DNA from: Phallusia mammillata
Lineage: Eukaryota; Chordata; Ascidiacea; Phlebobranchia; Ascidiidae
Direction: 5' to 3'
Length of the DNA stretch: 64,000 nucleotides
Assembly: GCA_003260075.1 (NCBI GenBank)
Contig: QLIY01000283.1
Location: 70,686 to 134,685, forward strand
The notes under the pieces are model-generated. The model was given only the letters and a program-made list of their open reading frames with translations, did not search any database and was not told the origin of the DNA. Position 1 is the first letter of the stretch; every line of letters begins with the position of its first letter. Shown here one piece after another: positions 1 to 11,593 of the stretch. The position numbers and the translations under genes were made by a program.

Positions 1-1929
1 TTTTAACGATGCTTTTAGAAACGTTTGCAGGTTTTCCATAGCTCTCTTGTAGTCCTTATAAGCATATTTTTGCTCCGCGAAAAGCGTTGTGTCAAGGCCT
101 AATTGCGGGGCGTTTGTTGAAGTGTAAGTATCAGCAAACAGCGCGGTGCAGGCAGCAAACATCTTTTTCAAGTGTTCGATTTTCAAAATGAGGTCTTCTT
201 TAGTGTGGAAAACTTTGGAAGATTGTTTATGCTTTAACACTGCATCGAAAGATTCAAATATTGTCAACAGAAGCTTGGTGAGTGTTCTGGCAATTTGAAG
301 AAAAGATATCTTGTCAAAGTGGTCATGTTCTTCGCTGTGTTTAAGTAGTCGAAAGTTTTCTTTTTCTTCAGGTTTACCGAGCAAAATGGTTTGAATTACA
401 AAGCGCATAGCAGGGTCGACGTATGGTTCCGATGAGAATGATATACTTGTAGATTCTTGCATTACAAATGGATGCAAATCACGCCACAGCGTCTGTGCGA
501 TGTAAAAATGATCACAAATGCCCACGTTCCCAACAGCCCTGATAATATCTGACATTGCTTTTCCGTCTTCCTTTGCAACCAAGTCTGTCTCTGGGACTTG
601 CTCACCGGCTGCCATGTAAATCTTAAGTCGGATTTCTCCAGCTAAAGCGACTGCGTATTTGAGATTATGACCGGCCTCTACTGGCAATCGACCACATTCA
701 ACCATCTCGTCCACAATATCAAAACAAGACGAGCTACGAACACCGAACAAGTTGCCCAAGTGGCTGATGGTAACCGATATGCCTCTGTAAACAAGAAGCT
801 TTATGTTTTGCTTACTAAACGACGTACACAGCTCATCGGCGCCATCAAGCGTTTCCATGCAGTTCTTTATCCGTTCCCGAATCCAGTCTTTGCTCATGCG
901 AAGTTTCTCATCCACCTGCGTTCTGTATTCCTCATGCAGTTTGTAATTTCCTGCCACCAAACGCGATCGGCTCAGTACATCGGCCAGGTGATATCCATTG
1001 CGTAGAGCTTGGTCGTGTTCTAAGAAACACGCGATTTCGTTCACGGTGCCTATCAGCTCAACTTTGAAAGGTTTGTCGGCGGTCGGGTCTCTCGAGAGGG
1101 GATGTACCGAAGCTGCGGGCATGTTGCTGTCAAACCGGACGCCGAGACAAGTAAATTTGTCATAGAACCAGTCCTTGGATTTGCGGTCACTGTAGAAATC
1201 ATTGAGCAAAGGAATTCCCAACAAGCGTACGGGTGTTTCTCCTAAGTTGATAATCACGAATTGAAACAAAACGATGTAGAATCGAAATCGTTCTAAGGTC
1301 TCGTCACTGCGTTTTGAGATAATAATGGCGTTTTCGAAATCAGAAAACGGACTGCCTTCCATACGAGCCACTGACCCGAAAACTAAGTGAGCAAACTCAC
1401 AGGGCAACTGAGAATCGAACAAAATTTGACAGATTTCATTAGATATGTACCGCATAATATCTATGTAGTTTTCATTACAGTATATAAATACTTTTTTTGT
1501 AGCATCTATCATTTTTTGTTCTTGCAAGAACTTGTTTCCTTCCTCTGTAACTTTGGGAATATTTGCAATTTGCTTTTCAGCCAGTTTTCGCATTTTCGAA
1601 ACTTTTTTCTTTAACTCAGCTACAATTGAGAACAAATCAATCTCAGTATTTTTAGTACCGCTGTCTGTCAGTAGTTCTTTCCACAATTTCAACATAAAAC
1701 GGTCTGCAACGTCATCGTTGGAAAGGCGTACTTTGGCTGCCACGAGAAGACCAGCGGCGTAAAGGTAGTTCCGCTTTTCCACACTGCGTATTTTATAGTA
1801 ATAATGGGATAACTCGATCATAGCGGCAGCAGACTCCTCTGTGTTATCTTCGATGTAAAACCCATTTTCCAAGTAACAACAACCTCTCAACTGGTCAGCC
1901 AATTCTTGTCCGTTCTTTTTTGGTTCCAT
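1..1929 (-). CDS. Nucleotidyltransferase-like/TPR protein, copy A (3' end outside window)
   Basis: The frame starts at the ATG at 1929-1927 and stays open to the window edge (about 643 codons), with no intron seen. It is collinear with copy C at 12361-14287; the first 120 bp of the window differ from copy C at one position by eye. Around residue 185 it carries the nucleotidyltransferase signature FGS, ten residues, then DFEN, which fits the hG[GS]-x9-13-[DE]h[DE]h pattern of pol-beta-fold NTases. The flanking residues (GSVAR, EGSPFSD, NAIII) most resemble DUF294/GlnD-type putative nucleotidyltransferases. The missing C-terminus should hold the TPR-like helices seen in copy B. Identity to copy C is much higher inside the coding region than upstream of the ATG, so A and C are separate paralogues. 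The substrate and role are unknown; I assign the fold only. Confidence 0.75.
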   Translation of the reverse strand, partial: MEPKKNGQELADQLRGCCYLENGFYIEDNTEESAAAMIELSHYYYKIRSVEKRNYLYAAGLLVAAKVRLSNDDVADRFMLKLWKELLTDSGTKNTEIDLFSIVAELKKKVSKMRKLAEKQIANIPKVTEEGNKFLQEQKMIDATKKVFIYCNENYIDIMRYISNEICQILFDSQLPCEFAHLVFGSVARMEGSPFSDFENAIIISKRSDETLERFRFYIVLFQFVIINLGETPVRLLGIPLLNDFYSDRKSKDWFYDKFTCLGVRFDSNMPAASVHPLSRDPTADKPFKVELIGTVNEIACFLEHDQALRNGYHLADVLSRSRLVAGNYKLHEEYRTQVDEKLRMSKDWIRERIKNCMETLDGADELCTSFSKQNIKLLVYRGISVTISHLGNLFGVRSSSCFDIVDEMVECGRLPVEAGHNLKYAVALAGEIRLKIYMAAGEQVPETDLVAKEDGKAMSDIIRAVGNVGICDHFYIAQTLWRDLHPFVMQESTSISFSSEPYVDPAMRFVIQTILLGKPEEKENFRLLKHSEEHDHFDKISFLQIARTLTKLLLTIFESFDAVLKHKQSSKVFHTKEDLILKIEHLKKMFAACTALFADTYTSTNAPQLGLDTTLFAEQKYAYKDYKRAMENLQTFLKASLK

Positions 1930-2960
1930 AGTTTTAACATTCAAATAGCAAAACCACTGTACAGAAATGTCCTCACAATAAGCTGTGGGCGAAGGTCGTG
2001 CAAGAGTAAATTACTGTTTTTGTTTCCTGCTGAAAAAGATAAACCGTATTTACTTTCAATGTTAAAGCTAAGTTTACATTCCAACTTAATTCTACATTTC
2101 ATACTTCAAGCTAAATCAATCGAAACCGAAACTGCAGGTTCGAATTCCAATAACAATTGGTTTAGAATATAGTCTTACATGGACAAGAGTGGACACTAAG
2201 ACGCACCTGTCCCTACTCTGTGTTAGTTGTGTCTTTTCATTCAAAGGCCGGATTGCTAATAATACTACATTAACAAATCTGTGTGACAAATTTCATAGAC
2301 GTTCAGGTATTTCAACGTACACTTGATAATTTTCCATACACCCGAGGTGTTGTTTAGAAGTTTGTTGTTAAGGTTCGAAATCTATTCCTGTCTATGTATA
2401 ATTTCATGTTAAGCAAACCGCTAAAACAAGTTGGTTTATTGAGTATTTACGTGCAGCACCATTAAAATGCATTGCAAGCTGCCTTGTCATGTCTTTCCTA
2501 CAACTTTTGATATTTTGTTTCTACACCATATCTTATCTGCCAACTTCGCAAACGAAACCTATACTGAACAAGCCTTTTCAACTTCAGCGCCATGCCTGAC
2601 TGCTTGAGAACCGAAACCTGTGGTTTTGAGGTTCCCTCTGCCTTCGTAGCGCTTCATTGAATAGCGACTGGCGGTGATGAAATCGTGACGCTTGTGCTAT
2701 GCGAAGTGTCCTGTCTCCAGTTTGGTGTTTTCGTGCTGTTACATAAATGTCTTCAGATTGCGTGTGATAAGGTGACGCAAACTTTTTATTCTAATTTCCA
2801 TATGGACGTCGTATTTGTTTATGGACTTGTAAAGGTGTGTGCCACATTATTCAGCAGTCACGTCGACAATAATGCAGAATTTGCACAGCTCAATACGTGA
2901 AAGTATTCAAACGTCTTATTTAACGAGTTGCTTTGCGTTGAAAAGTAATTAAAAAGTCTA
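1930..2960. repeat. Left arm of inverted duplication (5' flank of copy A)
   Basis: No gene is seen. Much of this stretch reappears as the reverse complement in 6100-7036 upstream of copy B. For example, 2185-2290 matches the complement of about 6700-6800 with scattered substitutions, and 2500-2600 matches about 6400-6490. Copies A and B are therefore divergent genes sharing mirrored 5' flanks, which may include the promoter. Confidence 0.7.
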
Positions 2961-3459
2961 TTGTTGTTTTTTGTAGTTCGTGAATACGACAACCCTGGGA
3001 ATGAACACAACTACAGATAAACTACTGTCGACAAAATATGTATATTTTGCAAAAACGTTGGAGTTTTGAAAGCAAAGAAACAACTACACTAAGGTGAAAG
3101 GGGGAAATTAAATGAATAGATTAAAGCGTTTTAGCAATTGGAACAGTTGTCCCAACATTTTTAAGTTGCGACACACTTTAACGCTACACATTTGTTCACA
3201 GCACACACTTTGCACACAAAAAATTAAACATAATAAAATATGTACTTTTTAACTTGGTTGTGGTTTTGTAACTGCTTTGGTTAACAACCAGGACCAATTT
3301 GGACTTTTATAACGTTCCCTTGAACCCAAGAAAACAGGTGAGTTTTTCAATAACAATGTTTTCGCTAAACAAGTGCTATATTCTCTCACTACTCAAAAGG
3401 TAAAAAACTGGTTTAACAAAATGATTGTTTTAGGTCGATGGTATGATTTTATGATCTCA
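2961..3459. other. Non-coding stretch, old 3' flank of an NTase copy
   Basis: No gene is seen. The segment 3180-3340, read on the minus strand, resembles the sequence just downstream of copy B (about 9950-10100) and also 5790-5960 on the plus strand. It therefore looks like the 3' flank of the degraded copy next to it. Confidence 0.5.
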
Positions 3460-4000
3460 CAAAAACAACTCCATTTCGTTTTCAGTGTAAATGTCAGCTT
3501 CCGCCAAAGCTTCATCTGTTCCGATGGCACGAAGACATTTCGCTTGAAAGTGATAGTTTGGGCCCAAATGCTCTTTGCCAGTTTTCGTTGGTAATTTACT
3601 AAGCCTGTGGTCAAACTCTTTGCGAAACTGATGTTGAAAAAAATCTTCATCACCCCGTTGACCTGTTCATGAAAGATGGGAATCTGTTCAGCAATCAAAA
3701 TCATAGCCTTCATGTTTTTGATTTGTTCCAGCCATCTGTTTATCCCCTTTTCAAAACCTGCGTTGCTAAACAACCCATCATCTATATCACCAACGACTCG
3801 GCGAACAAATTCTTGACTTTCGACATATATTTTCAAATCTACTTCTTTCTCTGGCAATGTCACGACAAAACCATCAATCGCCGTTGAAATGTCGTCAAGT
3901 TCAATCAACAACTGCTCCGTGTTGCAAGTATCCTGATTTTCTAAACACGAAGCCATTTTTTGACTGAAGGACGACACAAAATCTGCCACGCAATCTGGAA
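3460..4000 (-). pseudogene. Truncated C-terminal fragment of the NTase/TPR family
   Basis: Read on the minus strand, this encodes the family segment from CVADFVSSF through the helix containing EKEVDLKIY and QIPIFHE. Around 3630 it jumps from FFNIS straight to sequence that lies in a shifted frame of the family tail, meaning the TPR part is deleted and the frame lost. The minus-strand frame stays open from 4091 to 3393, but residues before about 4000 have no counterpart in the intact copies. No N-terminal NTase domain is nearby. I read it as a decayed fourth copy whose 5' three quarters are gone. Confidence 0.8.
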
Positions 4001-4345
4001 CTTGGCCGAACGGGCGCGTTGATCCATGCACAAAACTTAACAGAACTTTTTTGGAATTCGAACATCGGAGCGTCCCGATTTCATACTCCACCAGAAAAAA
4101 ATGATCTAATCAGAGCTGAAAAACTTCTAAACATTAAAATAGAGTCAAACACCAATCTGTTTCATTCTTTAAGAATCCGTGCAGTTTGAACAAAGTTCAA
4201 TCAAAGTCAGTGAAAAATTCAAGTTTCATTCATGAAGTCAAAGTCTGATTTTAATCCCGGCATCTACATACAACAATGTACTAAATGCCAATTGTCGGAA
4301 CTAGTCTTTTCTGTGTTGTAAATAGAATACTATGACTTTTCGTAG

Positions 4346-4714
4346 CTGATGCAAACCAATGGATTGAAGTGGCTTTGAACAATCTTACCCTTATTACTGG
4401 TGTTATAACGCAAGGACGGAACAACCATTTGGAATATGTTACGTCCTTCGAGATTTTGTACATGGACAAAGATGGTGTATGGGGAAATGCTATTAACAAC
4501 GACGGAAATCCAGTAAGAACCAAAACACATTAAAACAATAACATTTGGAGTTGATTTAAAAACTTTGTATTTTTAGGTTTTTTGGGGCAACAATGATAGC
4601 AACTTTCCAGTGACAAACTATTTCCAAATACCAGTTGAAGCTACCAAACTACGTTTAAAGCCGATGCAGTGGTTTGGAAAAATTTCCTTACGGCACGAAT
4701 ATTTAATGTGTTAA
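4346..4714 (+). CDS. Discoidin (F5/8 type C) domain gene, last two exons only
   Basis: Two exons are visible. Exon 4346-4512 follows an AG acceptor and encodes a segment starting DANQWIEVAL with LITGVITQGR and EYVTSFEILY. Exon 4577-4714 starts VFWGNNDS and ends KISLRHEYLMC plus a TAA stop. The intron 4513-4576 is a clean gtaag...ttttag. WIEV, ITGVITQGR and the terminal I-x-LR-x-E-x-x-x-C are hallmarks of the F5/8 type C (discoidin) fold, a secreted or extracellular ligand-binding domain. The exon for the N-terminal third of the domain is not seen upstream, where the NTase pseudogene begins at 4000. This is either a gene remnant carried by the duplication or the 3' end of a gene broken by misassembly. 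Confidence 0.75.
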
Positions 4715-4781
4715 GGCAAAATATTAGTTGCTTTCCCATAACTTCAAGCGCCTTGAATTAGATTAAATTTATAAGTAGACT

Positions 4782-5250
4782 TTTTACTCGGTGTCGTGTT
4801 GTATTTACTTGATCTTCACATTTTATTTTGGTTTGCAAACCGTTTCAACTTTTGTGGTGTATTTGTAAAGTATTATTAACTTATATTGTAAAGTGTGGAT
4901 TTGTGACAGAAGAAGATGAATTGATCGCAATGAGGATAATGATCGGTTGATTTATTGCCAGTGATTAAACTCGACAAACTAACTAACCGTTATCCGATAC
5001 CTGTTAAAAATAATAACCCCCCCCCCTTTACTCGGTGTCGTGTTGTATTTACTTGATCTTCACATTTTATTTTGGTTTGCAAACCGTTTCAACTTTTGTG
5101 GTGTATTTGTAAAGTATTATTAACTTATATTGTAAAGTGTGGATTTGTGACAGAAGAAGATGAATTGATCGCAATGAGGATAATGATCGGTTGATTTATT
5201 GCCAGTGATTAAACTCGACAAACTAACTAACCGTGATCCGATACCTGTTA
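4782..5250. repeat. Duplicated segment around a C10 join
   Basis: Positions 4782-5003 and 5027-5250 are near-identical copies separated by a run of ten Cs at 5017-5026. No gene is seen. The duplication is probably an assembly artefact. Confidence 0.85.
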
Positions 5251-5329
5251 AATAAAAGTTTAGTTACACAAATCCATTTAAATCAATAAAAATAATAATG
5301 CTGCTGCTGCTGTCCGCCTGAATCCTGTA

Positions 5330-5640
5330 TTCCTCATGCAGTTTGAAGCAGAACTGTAAGTCGGGCCAGGCTTTTTGGGTCGGGTTCGGCTTTTGTTTTT
5401 TCAGATAAAATTACCCAACTTAGCAGCCAGTTGCTGAACTTAATCCAATGCCCAACAGCCCTAAAACGCCGTTTTTAAATATATTATATACAGTATACGT
5501 ACTATAGTACTTTTGTAGGCTTTTATGGAGAGGCCTGTCAATCAAACTTTCGGACCTAAAGGGGCTTCCTAAAAACGATTCGGTTTCGGGCCGGGCTTCG
5601 GACCTATACTTTCGGTATCGACCTCGAATTTTGCGTCACC
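5330..5640. repeat. Dispersed repeat with GTAAGTCGGGCC and CTGTCAATCAAACTTTCGG motifs
   Basis: Related sequence occurs at 29233-29345 (the CTGTCAATCAAACTTTCGG block and following bases), at about 51765-51915 (TGTAAGTTGGGCCGGG block) and as a fragment at 10585-10627. No coding capacity is seen. This is probably a MITE family; the exact ends are unclear. Confidence 0.5.
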
Positions 5641-6230
5641 TAATCACACGCAATCTGAAGACATTTCTGTTGCAGCACAAAAATACGAAACTACAGGCAG
5701 GACACTTCGCATAGCACAAGCTTCACCGATTAGCAAGTGTTTAGCGAAGATTGTTTATGAAAAACCAATCTATTGTTTCCTGACAAAAAGCTGGTGTGGA
5801 AGGGAACGTTATAAGTCCAATTTGGGCATTAGTTGTTAACCAAGGCAATTTCATAACCACAATTAAGTTAAAAAGTATATATTTTATTATATTAAAGTTT
5901 TTATTGTGCAATGGGTTAGCAATGAATAAATATGTAGTGTTATAGTGTGTCTCAACCTAACAATGTTGGGAAAAACTGTTCCAATCGCCAAAACCCATTC
6001 ACCTATTCATGAGCTTTTCCCCTTACACATTGGTGTTATTTTTTTGGCTTTCAATAACATTACAACAATAGACTTTTTTGAGTTTACTTGTCAACGCAAA
6101 AAGACTCGTTTAAATACAACGTTTAGGTACTTTCACGTATTGAGCTGTGTAAATACTGCACTATTGTTGCCTTGAGTGCTGAATAATGTGACAGGAAATG
6201 GGAAAGAAAAGTTTGTTACAGAACGAAAAC

Positions 6231-6301
<71 letters not shown>

Positions 6302-7036
6302 AATTCATCAGAGGGAATTCGTGACGGCTGTGTAAAGGCAGAGGGAACCTCAAACCACAAGTTTCTGTTCTTTATAGGCGTTTAAACCGGCACTGAAGTT
6401 GTAAAGACTTGTTTAGTATAGGTTTCGTTTCCGAAGTTGACAGATAACATATAGTGTCGAAACAAAATATCAAAAGTTGTAGGAAAGACATCCCAAGTCA
6501 GCTAGCATTGCATTGTAATGGTGCTACTCGCAAATGTTTAATAACGATGTTGTTTTAGTTTGGTTACAGGAAATTGTAGATAGACAAGAGTAGAATTTTG
6601 AACTTTAACAACAAACTTCGAAACAACCCCTAGTAAAAAAATGTAAAAAATTTACAGGTAAACTGTGTAATAACTAATAACTATACGTCTACAATATTTA
6701 TCACATAAGTTTGTTGATGTAGTACTATTAGCAATCTGGCTTTCAAACGAAAAGACATAACTAATATATAGTAGGGACAGGTGCGACCCGTCTTACCGTC
6801 CACTGTTGTTAATGTAAGACTGTATTCTTAACTCATTGGTAATCAAATTCGAACCTGAAATCTGAAGATGAAATGTAGAATTAAATTGGAATATACACTG
6901 TGATTTAACATTGAAAGTAAATGTGGTTTTTCTTTTTCAGCAATAAACAAAAACAGTAATTTACCCTTGCACGTCCTTCGACCGAAGCTTAGGCGAATAC
7001 TTGTGTCTAGCAGTTTGTTAACCGAATGTTCAAACT
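5641..7036. repeat. Right arm of inverted duplication (5' flank of copy B) with poly-C block
   Basis: Mirror image of 1930-2960. It includes 5790-5960, which resembles the 3' flanking sequence of an NTase gene copy, so an older copy may have lain upstream. A 69-base C-run sits at 6232-6300. No gene is seen. Confidence 0.65.
6232..6300. other. 69-base poly-C run
   Basis: Uninterrupted C run. The open frames across it translate as polyproline or polyglycine and are not genes. It may be a collapsed placeholder like the ten-base runs, or a long homopolymer. The left and right flanks do not match each other. Confidence 0.9.
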
Positions 7037-9811
7037 ATGGAACCAAACAAGACCGGACAAGAATTGGCTGACCAGTTGAGAGGTTGTTGTTACTTGGAAA
7101 ATGGGTTTTACATCGAAGATAACACAAGAGAGTCTGCTGCCGCTATGATCGAATTGTCTCATTATTACTACACAATACGCAGTGAGGAAAAGCGGAACTA
7201 CCTTTACGCCGCTGGCCTTCTTGCCGCATCCAAAGTACGTCTTTCCAACGATGACGTCACAGACGGTTTCATGTTAAGATTGTGGAAAGAACTTCTGGCA
7301 GAAAGCGGTGCTAAAAATACCGAGGTTGGTTTATTCACAATTGTAGCTGAGTTAAAGGAGAAAGTTTCGAAAATGCGAAAGCTTGTTGAAAAACAAATTG
7401 CTGATATTCCCAAAGTTAAAGAGAAAGAAAATAAGTTCTTGCAGGAACAAAAAAAGATTGACGCTACAAAAAAAGTATTTATATACTGTAATGAAAACTA
7501 CATAGATATTATGCGGTACATATCTTGTGAAATCAGTAACATTTTGTTCGACTCTCAGTTACCCTGTGAGTTTGCTCACTTGGTTTTCGGGTCAGTGGCT
7601 CGTATGGAAGGCAGTCCGTTTTCTGATTTCGAAAATGCCATCATTATCTCAGAACGTACTGACGAGATCTTAGAACAATTTCGATTCTACATTGTTTTGT
7701 TTCAATTCGTGATTATCAACTTAGGAGAAACACCCATACGCTTGCTGGGAATTCCTTTGCTCAATGATTTCTACAGTGATCGCAAATCCAAGGATTGGTT
7801 TTACGACAAATTTACTTGTCTCGGCGTCCGGTTTGACAGCAACATGCCCGCAGCTTCGGTACATCCCCTCTCGAGAGACCCGACCGCCGACAAACCTTTC
7901 AAAGTTGAGCTGATAGGCACCGTGAACGAAATCGCACGTTTCGTAGAACACGACCAAGCTCTGCGCAATGGATATCACCTGGCCGATGTACTGAGCCGAT
8001 CGCGTTTGGTGGCAGGAAGTTTCAAACTGCATGAGGAATACAGGACGCAGGTGGATGAGAAACTTCGCACCCCCCCCCCCGGAACGGATAAAGAACTGCA
8101 TGGAAACGCTTGATGGCGCCGATGAGCTATGTACACCTTTCAGTAAACGAAACATAAAGCTCCTTGTTTACAGAGGCATATCGGTGACCATCAGCCACTT
8201 GGGCAATTTGTTCGGTGTTCGTAGCTCGTCTTGTTTTGATATTGTGGACGAGATGGTTGAAAGTGGTCGATTGCCGGTAGAGGCCGGTCACAATCTCAAA
8301 TACGCAGTCACTGTAGCTGGAGAAATCCGACTAAAGATTTACATGGCAGCCGGTAAGCAAGTCCCAGAGACAGACTTGGTTACGAACGAAGACGGAAAAC
8401 CCCCCCCCCGGATATTATCAGCGCTGTTGGCAACGTGAGCATTTGTGATCATTTTTATATTGCACAGACGCTGTGGCGTGATTTACATCCATTTGTAATG
8501 CAAGAATCTTCAAGTATATCCTTTTCATCAGAAAGGGCCATCGACCCTGCAATGCGCTTGGCGATTCAAACCAATCTGCTCGGTAAACCCGGAGAAAGGG
8601 GAAACTTTCAACGACTGAAAGAGAACACAGAGCATGACCACTTTGACAAGATATCTTTTCTTCAAATTGCCAGAACAGGCACCAAGCATCTGTTAACAAT
8701 ATTTGAATCTTTCGATGCAGTGTTAAAGCATAAACAAGCTTCCAAACTTTTCCACACTGAAGAAGACCTCATTTGGAAAATCGAAAACTTGAAAAAGATG
8801 TTTGCTGCCTGCACTACGCTGTTCGCTGAAACGTATACTTCAACAGCCCCTCACCAGAGCCTTGACAAAAAGCTTTTCGCGGAGCAAAAAGGTGCTTACA
8901 GGAACTATAAGAATGCCATGGAAAACCTACAAACGTTTCTCAAAGCATCGTTGAAGGATGTCAGGTTTATTTACCTGTTACCGTCTGTTGTATACACTCT
9001 TCATTGCGTGCCGGATTTAGTGTCGGCTTTTAACCGAAAAATGGATTCGTGTTTAGAAAATTCGGATACTAACAACACGGAGCAGTTGTTGAATGAACTT
9101 GACGACATTTCAACAGCGATTGATGGTTTTGTCATGACATTACCGGAAAAAGAAGTAGATTTGAAAATATATGCCGAAAGTCAGGAATTTGTTCGCCGAG
9201 TCGTTGGTGATATAAAAGATGGGTTGTTTAGCAGCGAAAGTTTTGCAATCGGGATAAACAGATGGCTGCAACTAATTAAAAGCATAAAGGCTATGATTTT
9301 GATTGCTGAACAGATTCCCATCTTTCATGAAAAGGTCAACAAAATGATGAAGTTCTTTTTCGACATCAATAATTGGTCGTTTATTATGCCTGTCTACAGT
9401 AAAGTTGTCAAAAGGGATTTGAAAATCCTCATCGCCGAAGTGAAATCCACGCGCGGTGAGCTGCTTTCCCGAAACGGCGAGTATGTACTTGCCACGGAGG
9501 ATTTGTGCACCGCTCATCGGATTTTAACTGAAATCTCACGCGAAAAAGATTGGTTTAGATTAAAAGTGGCAGAAAATATGCACAACATCGGTAAAAGCCT
9601 TTGCTCCTGCGAAAAATTCACTGAAGCACTAACATGGTTTCGCAAAGAGCTTGACCACAGGCTTAGTAAATTGCCGACGAAAACTGGCAAAGAGCATTTG
9701 GGCCCTAACTATCACTTTCAAGCGAAATGTCTTCGTGCCATCGGAACAGATGAAGCTTTGGCGGGAGCTGACATCTACATTGAAAGCGAAATGGAGTTGT
9801 TTTTGTTGTAA
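7037..9811 (+). CDS. Nucleotidyltransferase-like/TPR protein, copy B (broken by two C-runs)
   Basis: The ATG at 7037 (MEPNKTGQEL) and the end at 9811 (SEMELFLL) give the full family layout. Residues 1-160 are helical with an LEEK-like coiled-coil tendency. The NTase signature FGS-x10-DFEN lies near residue 185. The following 170 residues include LGIPLL and DPTADKPFKVELIG, as expected for the rest of a DUF294-type domain. Then comes a long all-alpha middle, and TPR-like helices near the end (NGEYVLATEDL, EKFTEALTWFRKELD). C-runs at 8070-8080 and 8400-8409 replace about 18 and 8 bases present in copies C and 10883-11592, so the stops they cause are artefacts. No intron is seen. The real protein should be about 920 aa. 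A regulatory or signalling role is possible but unproven. Confidence 0.75.
8070..8080. other. Artificial C-run inside copy B
   Basis: It replaces the bases that read ATGAGCCAAGACTGGATTC in the sense of copy C, breaking the frame. Confidence 0.85.
8400..8409. other. Artificial C-run inside copy B
   Basis: Ten Cs stand where the redundant copy at 11212-11219 reads GAAATGTC. The flanks on both sides are otherwise identical. Confidence 0.9.
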
Positions 9812-10262
9812 CATACCATCGACAAGATACCATTTTCATTGAAATATCAAATAAGATCATATCCATGGTGTCGTGAGATAATAACAAGTGTTCAGCGAAA
9901 AAGTAGTTTTTGGAGAATTCATGTTTAGTCTTGCGAAAAATACGGGTGTGCAAGGGAACTTTAGAAGTCTAATTTGGCCTAAGTTGTTAACCAAAGCAGT
10001 TTTACAAACAATAAAATCGAAAAGAAATTTATTCAACTATGCTCAAGTTGTTAGTGTGCAAAGTGTGTACTGCGAACAAACATGTGGTGTTAAAGTGTGC
10101 CGTGTGTATGTGTTTTTTACCGTTGTTTTACGTATGTATCCGGTTTGATGTCGTGTAGCGTCTTGTCCACGTATCTTTAGCCACTTGACCGCGAGGATTT
10201 ATGACAATAAATGCTGTACACGAAGTGTGATGTTTACATGATTGTTAAAATTCAGTCTAGAC
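9812..10262. other. 3' flank of copy B
   Basis: No gene is seen. Positions 9950-10100 resemble the complement of 3180-3340. Positions 10129-10382 are repeated at 10638-10882. Confidence 0.5.
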
Positions 10263-10574
10263 CAGTGGTTCTTAACCTGTGGGTAATTACCCCCAAAGGG
10301 GTAATTTGGCATTTTAAAAGGGGTAACATAGATTTTCTGTTATAGTTATCTTTAGATTCTTGATAATCATAATAATCAGATTTACATGCTTAGTAGCTAA
10401 AAAGCAGTATCACCCTTCCCATTAACTGCATTTGAAATGAACCTTTAAATGTACAATAAATAATGACTTTGTTTTTCTGTGGGTTTATTTTGGATTGCAA
10501 GCTATATTAGGTGATGTTTTTCTAAAAAGGGGTAATTTTGTGGGTAACAACAGAAAAAAGGTTAAGAACCACTG
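10263..10574. mobile_element. hAT-type MITE with 8-bp target duplication
   Basis: Terminal inverted repeats CAGTGGTTCTTAACCT and AGGTTAAGAACCACTG are flanked by the direct 8-bp repeat GTCTAGAC (10255-10262 and 10575-10582). The CAGTGGTTC start and 8-bp duplication are typical of hAT elements. There is no transposase. A truncated second copy at about 10772-10882 belongs to the redundant contig. Confidence 0.9.
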
Positions 10575-10627
10575 GTCTAGACAAACACCAGACAGCAACC
10601 CGGCCCAAAAAGCCCGGCCCGACTTAT

Positions 10628-10637
10628 CCCCCCCCCC
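10628..10637. other. C10 join
   Basis: Ten Cs, followed by 10638-10882, which repeats 10129-10382. Confidence 0.9.
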
Positions 10638-11592
10638 TACGTATGTATCCGGTTTGATGTCGTGTAGCGTCTTGTCCACGTATCTTTAGCCACTTGACCG
10701 CGAGGATTTATGACAATAAATCCTGTACACGAAGTGTGATGTTTACATGATTGTTAAAATTCAGTCTAGACCAGTGGTTCTTAACCTGTGGGTAATTACC
10801 CCCAAAGGGGTAATTTGGCATTTTAAAAGGGGTAACATAGATTTTCTGTTATAGTTATCTTTAGATTCTTGATAATCATAATAAACTGGATTCGGGAACG
10901 GATAAAGAACTGCATGGAAACGCTTGATGGCGCCGATGAGCTATGTACACCTTTCAGTAAACGAAACATAAAGCTCCTTGTTTACAGAGGCATATCGGTG
11001 ACCATCAGCCACTTGGGCAATTTGTTCGGTGTTCGTAGCTCGTCTTGTTTTGATATTGTGGACGAGATGGTTGAAAGTGGTCGATTGCCGGTAGAGGCCG
11101 GTCACAATCTCAAATACGCAGTCACTGTAGCTGGAGAAATCCGACTAAAGATTTACATGGCAGCCGGTAAGCAAGTCCCAGAGACAGACTTGGTTACGAA
11201 CGAAGACGGAAAAGAAATGTCGGATATTATCAGCGCTGTTGGCAACGTGAGCATTTGTGATCATTTTTATATTGCACAGACGCTGTGGCGTGATTTACAT
11301 CCATTTGTAATGCAAGAATCTTCAAGTATATCCTTTTCATCAGAAAGGGCCATCGACCCTGCAATGCGCTTGGCGATTCAAACCAATCTGCTCGGTAAAC
11401 CCGGAGAAAGGGGAAACTTTCAACGACTGAAAGAGAACACAGAGCATGACCACTTTGACAAGATATCTTTTCTTCAAATTGCCAGAACAGGCACCAAGCA
11501 TCTGTTAACAATATTTGAATCTTTCGATGCAGTGTTAAAGCATAAACAAGCTTCCAAACTTTTCCACACTGAAGAAGACCTCATTTGGAAAA
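10638..11592 (+). repeat. Redundant contig: copy of 10129-10382 fused to copy of 8075-8790
   Basis: Positions 10883-11592 are, by eye, identical to copy B from CTGGATTCGGGAACGG onward but lack the C-run at 8400. The frame is open from the fusion to the N at 11593 and encodes the middle of the NTase/TPR protein. This is best explained as the same locus assembled twice, not an extra gene. It supplies the true sequence missing from copy B. Confidence 0.8.
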
Positions 11593-11593
11593 N
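11593..11593. other. Single-N scaffold join
   Basis: On the left the NTase sequence runs in the plus direction; on the right the same family runs in the minus direction. All short homopolymer marks to the left are C and all to the right are G, so the left contig was probably placed reverse-complemented. Confidence 0.85.

Noticed and set aside
6133..6385. Polyproline and polyglycine open frames
   Set aside because: They exist only because of the 69-base C-run; the flanking codons show no domain.
11474..11592. Apparent C-terminal extension of NTase copy C
   Set aside because: It reads across the N at 11593 into the opposite strand of a redundant contig.
10869..11592. A fifth NTase gene
   Set aside because: It is identical by eye to part of copy B and begins at an abrupt fusion; a redundant contig is simpler.
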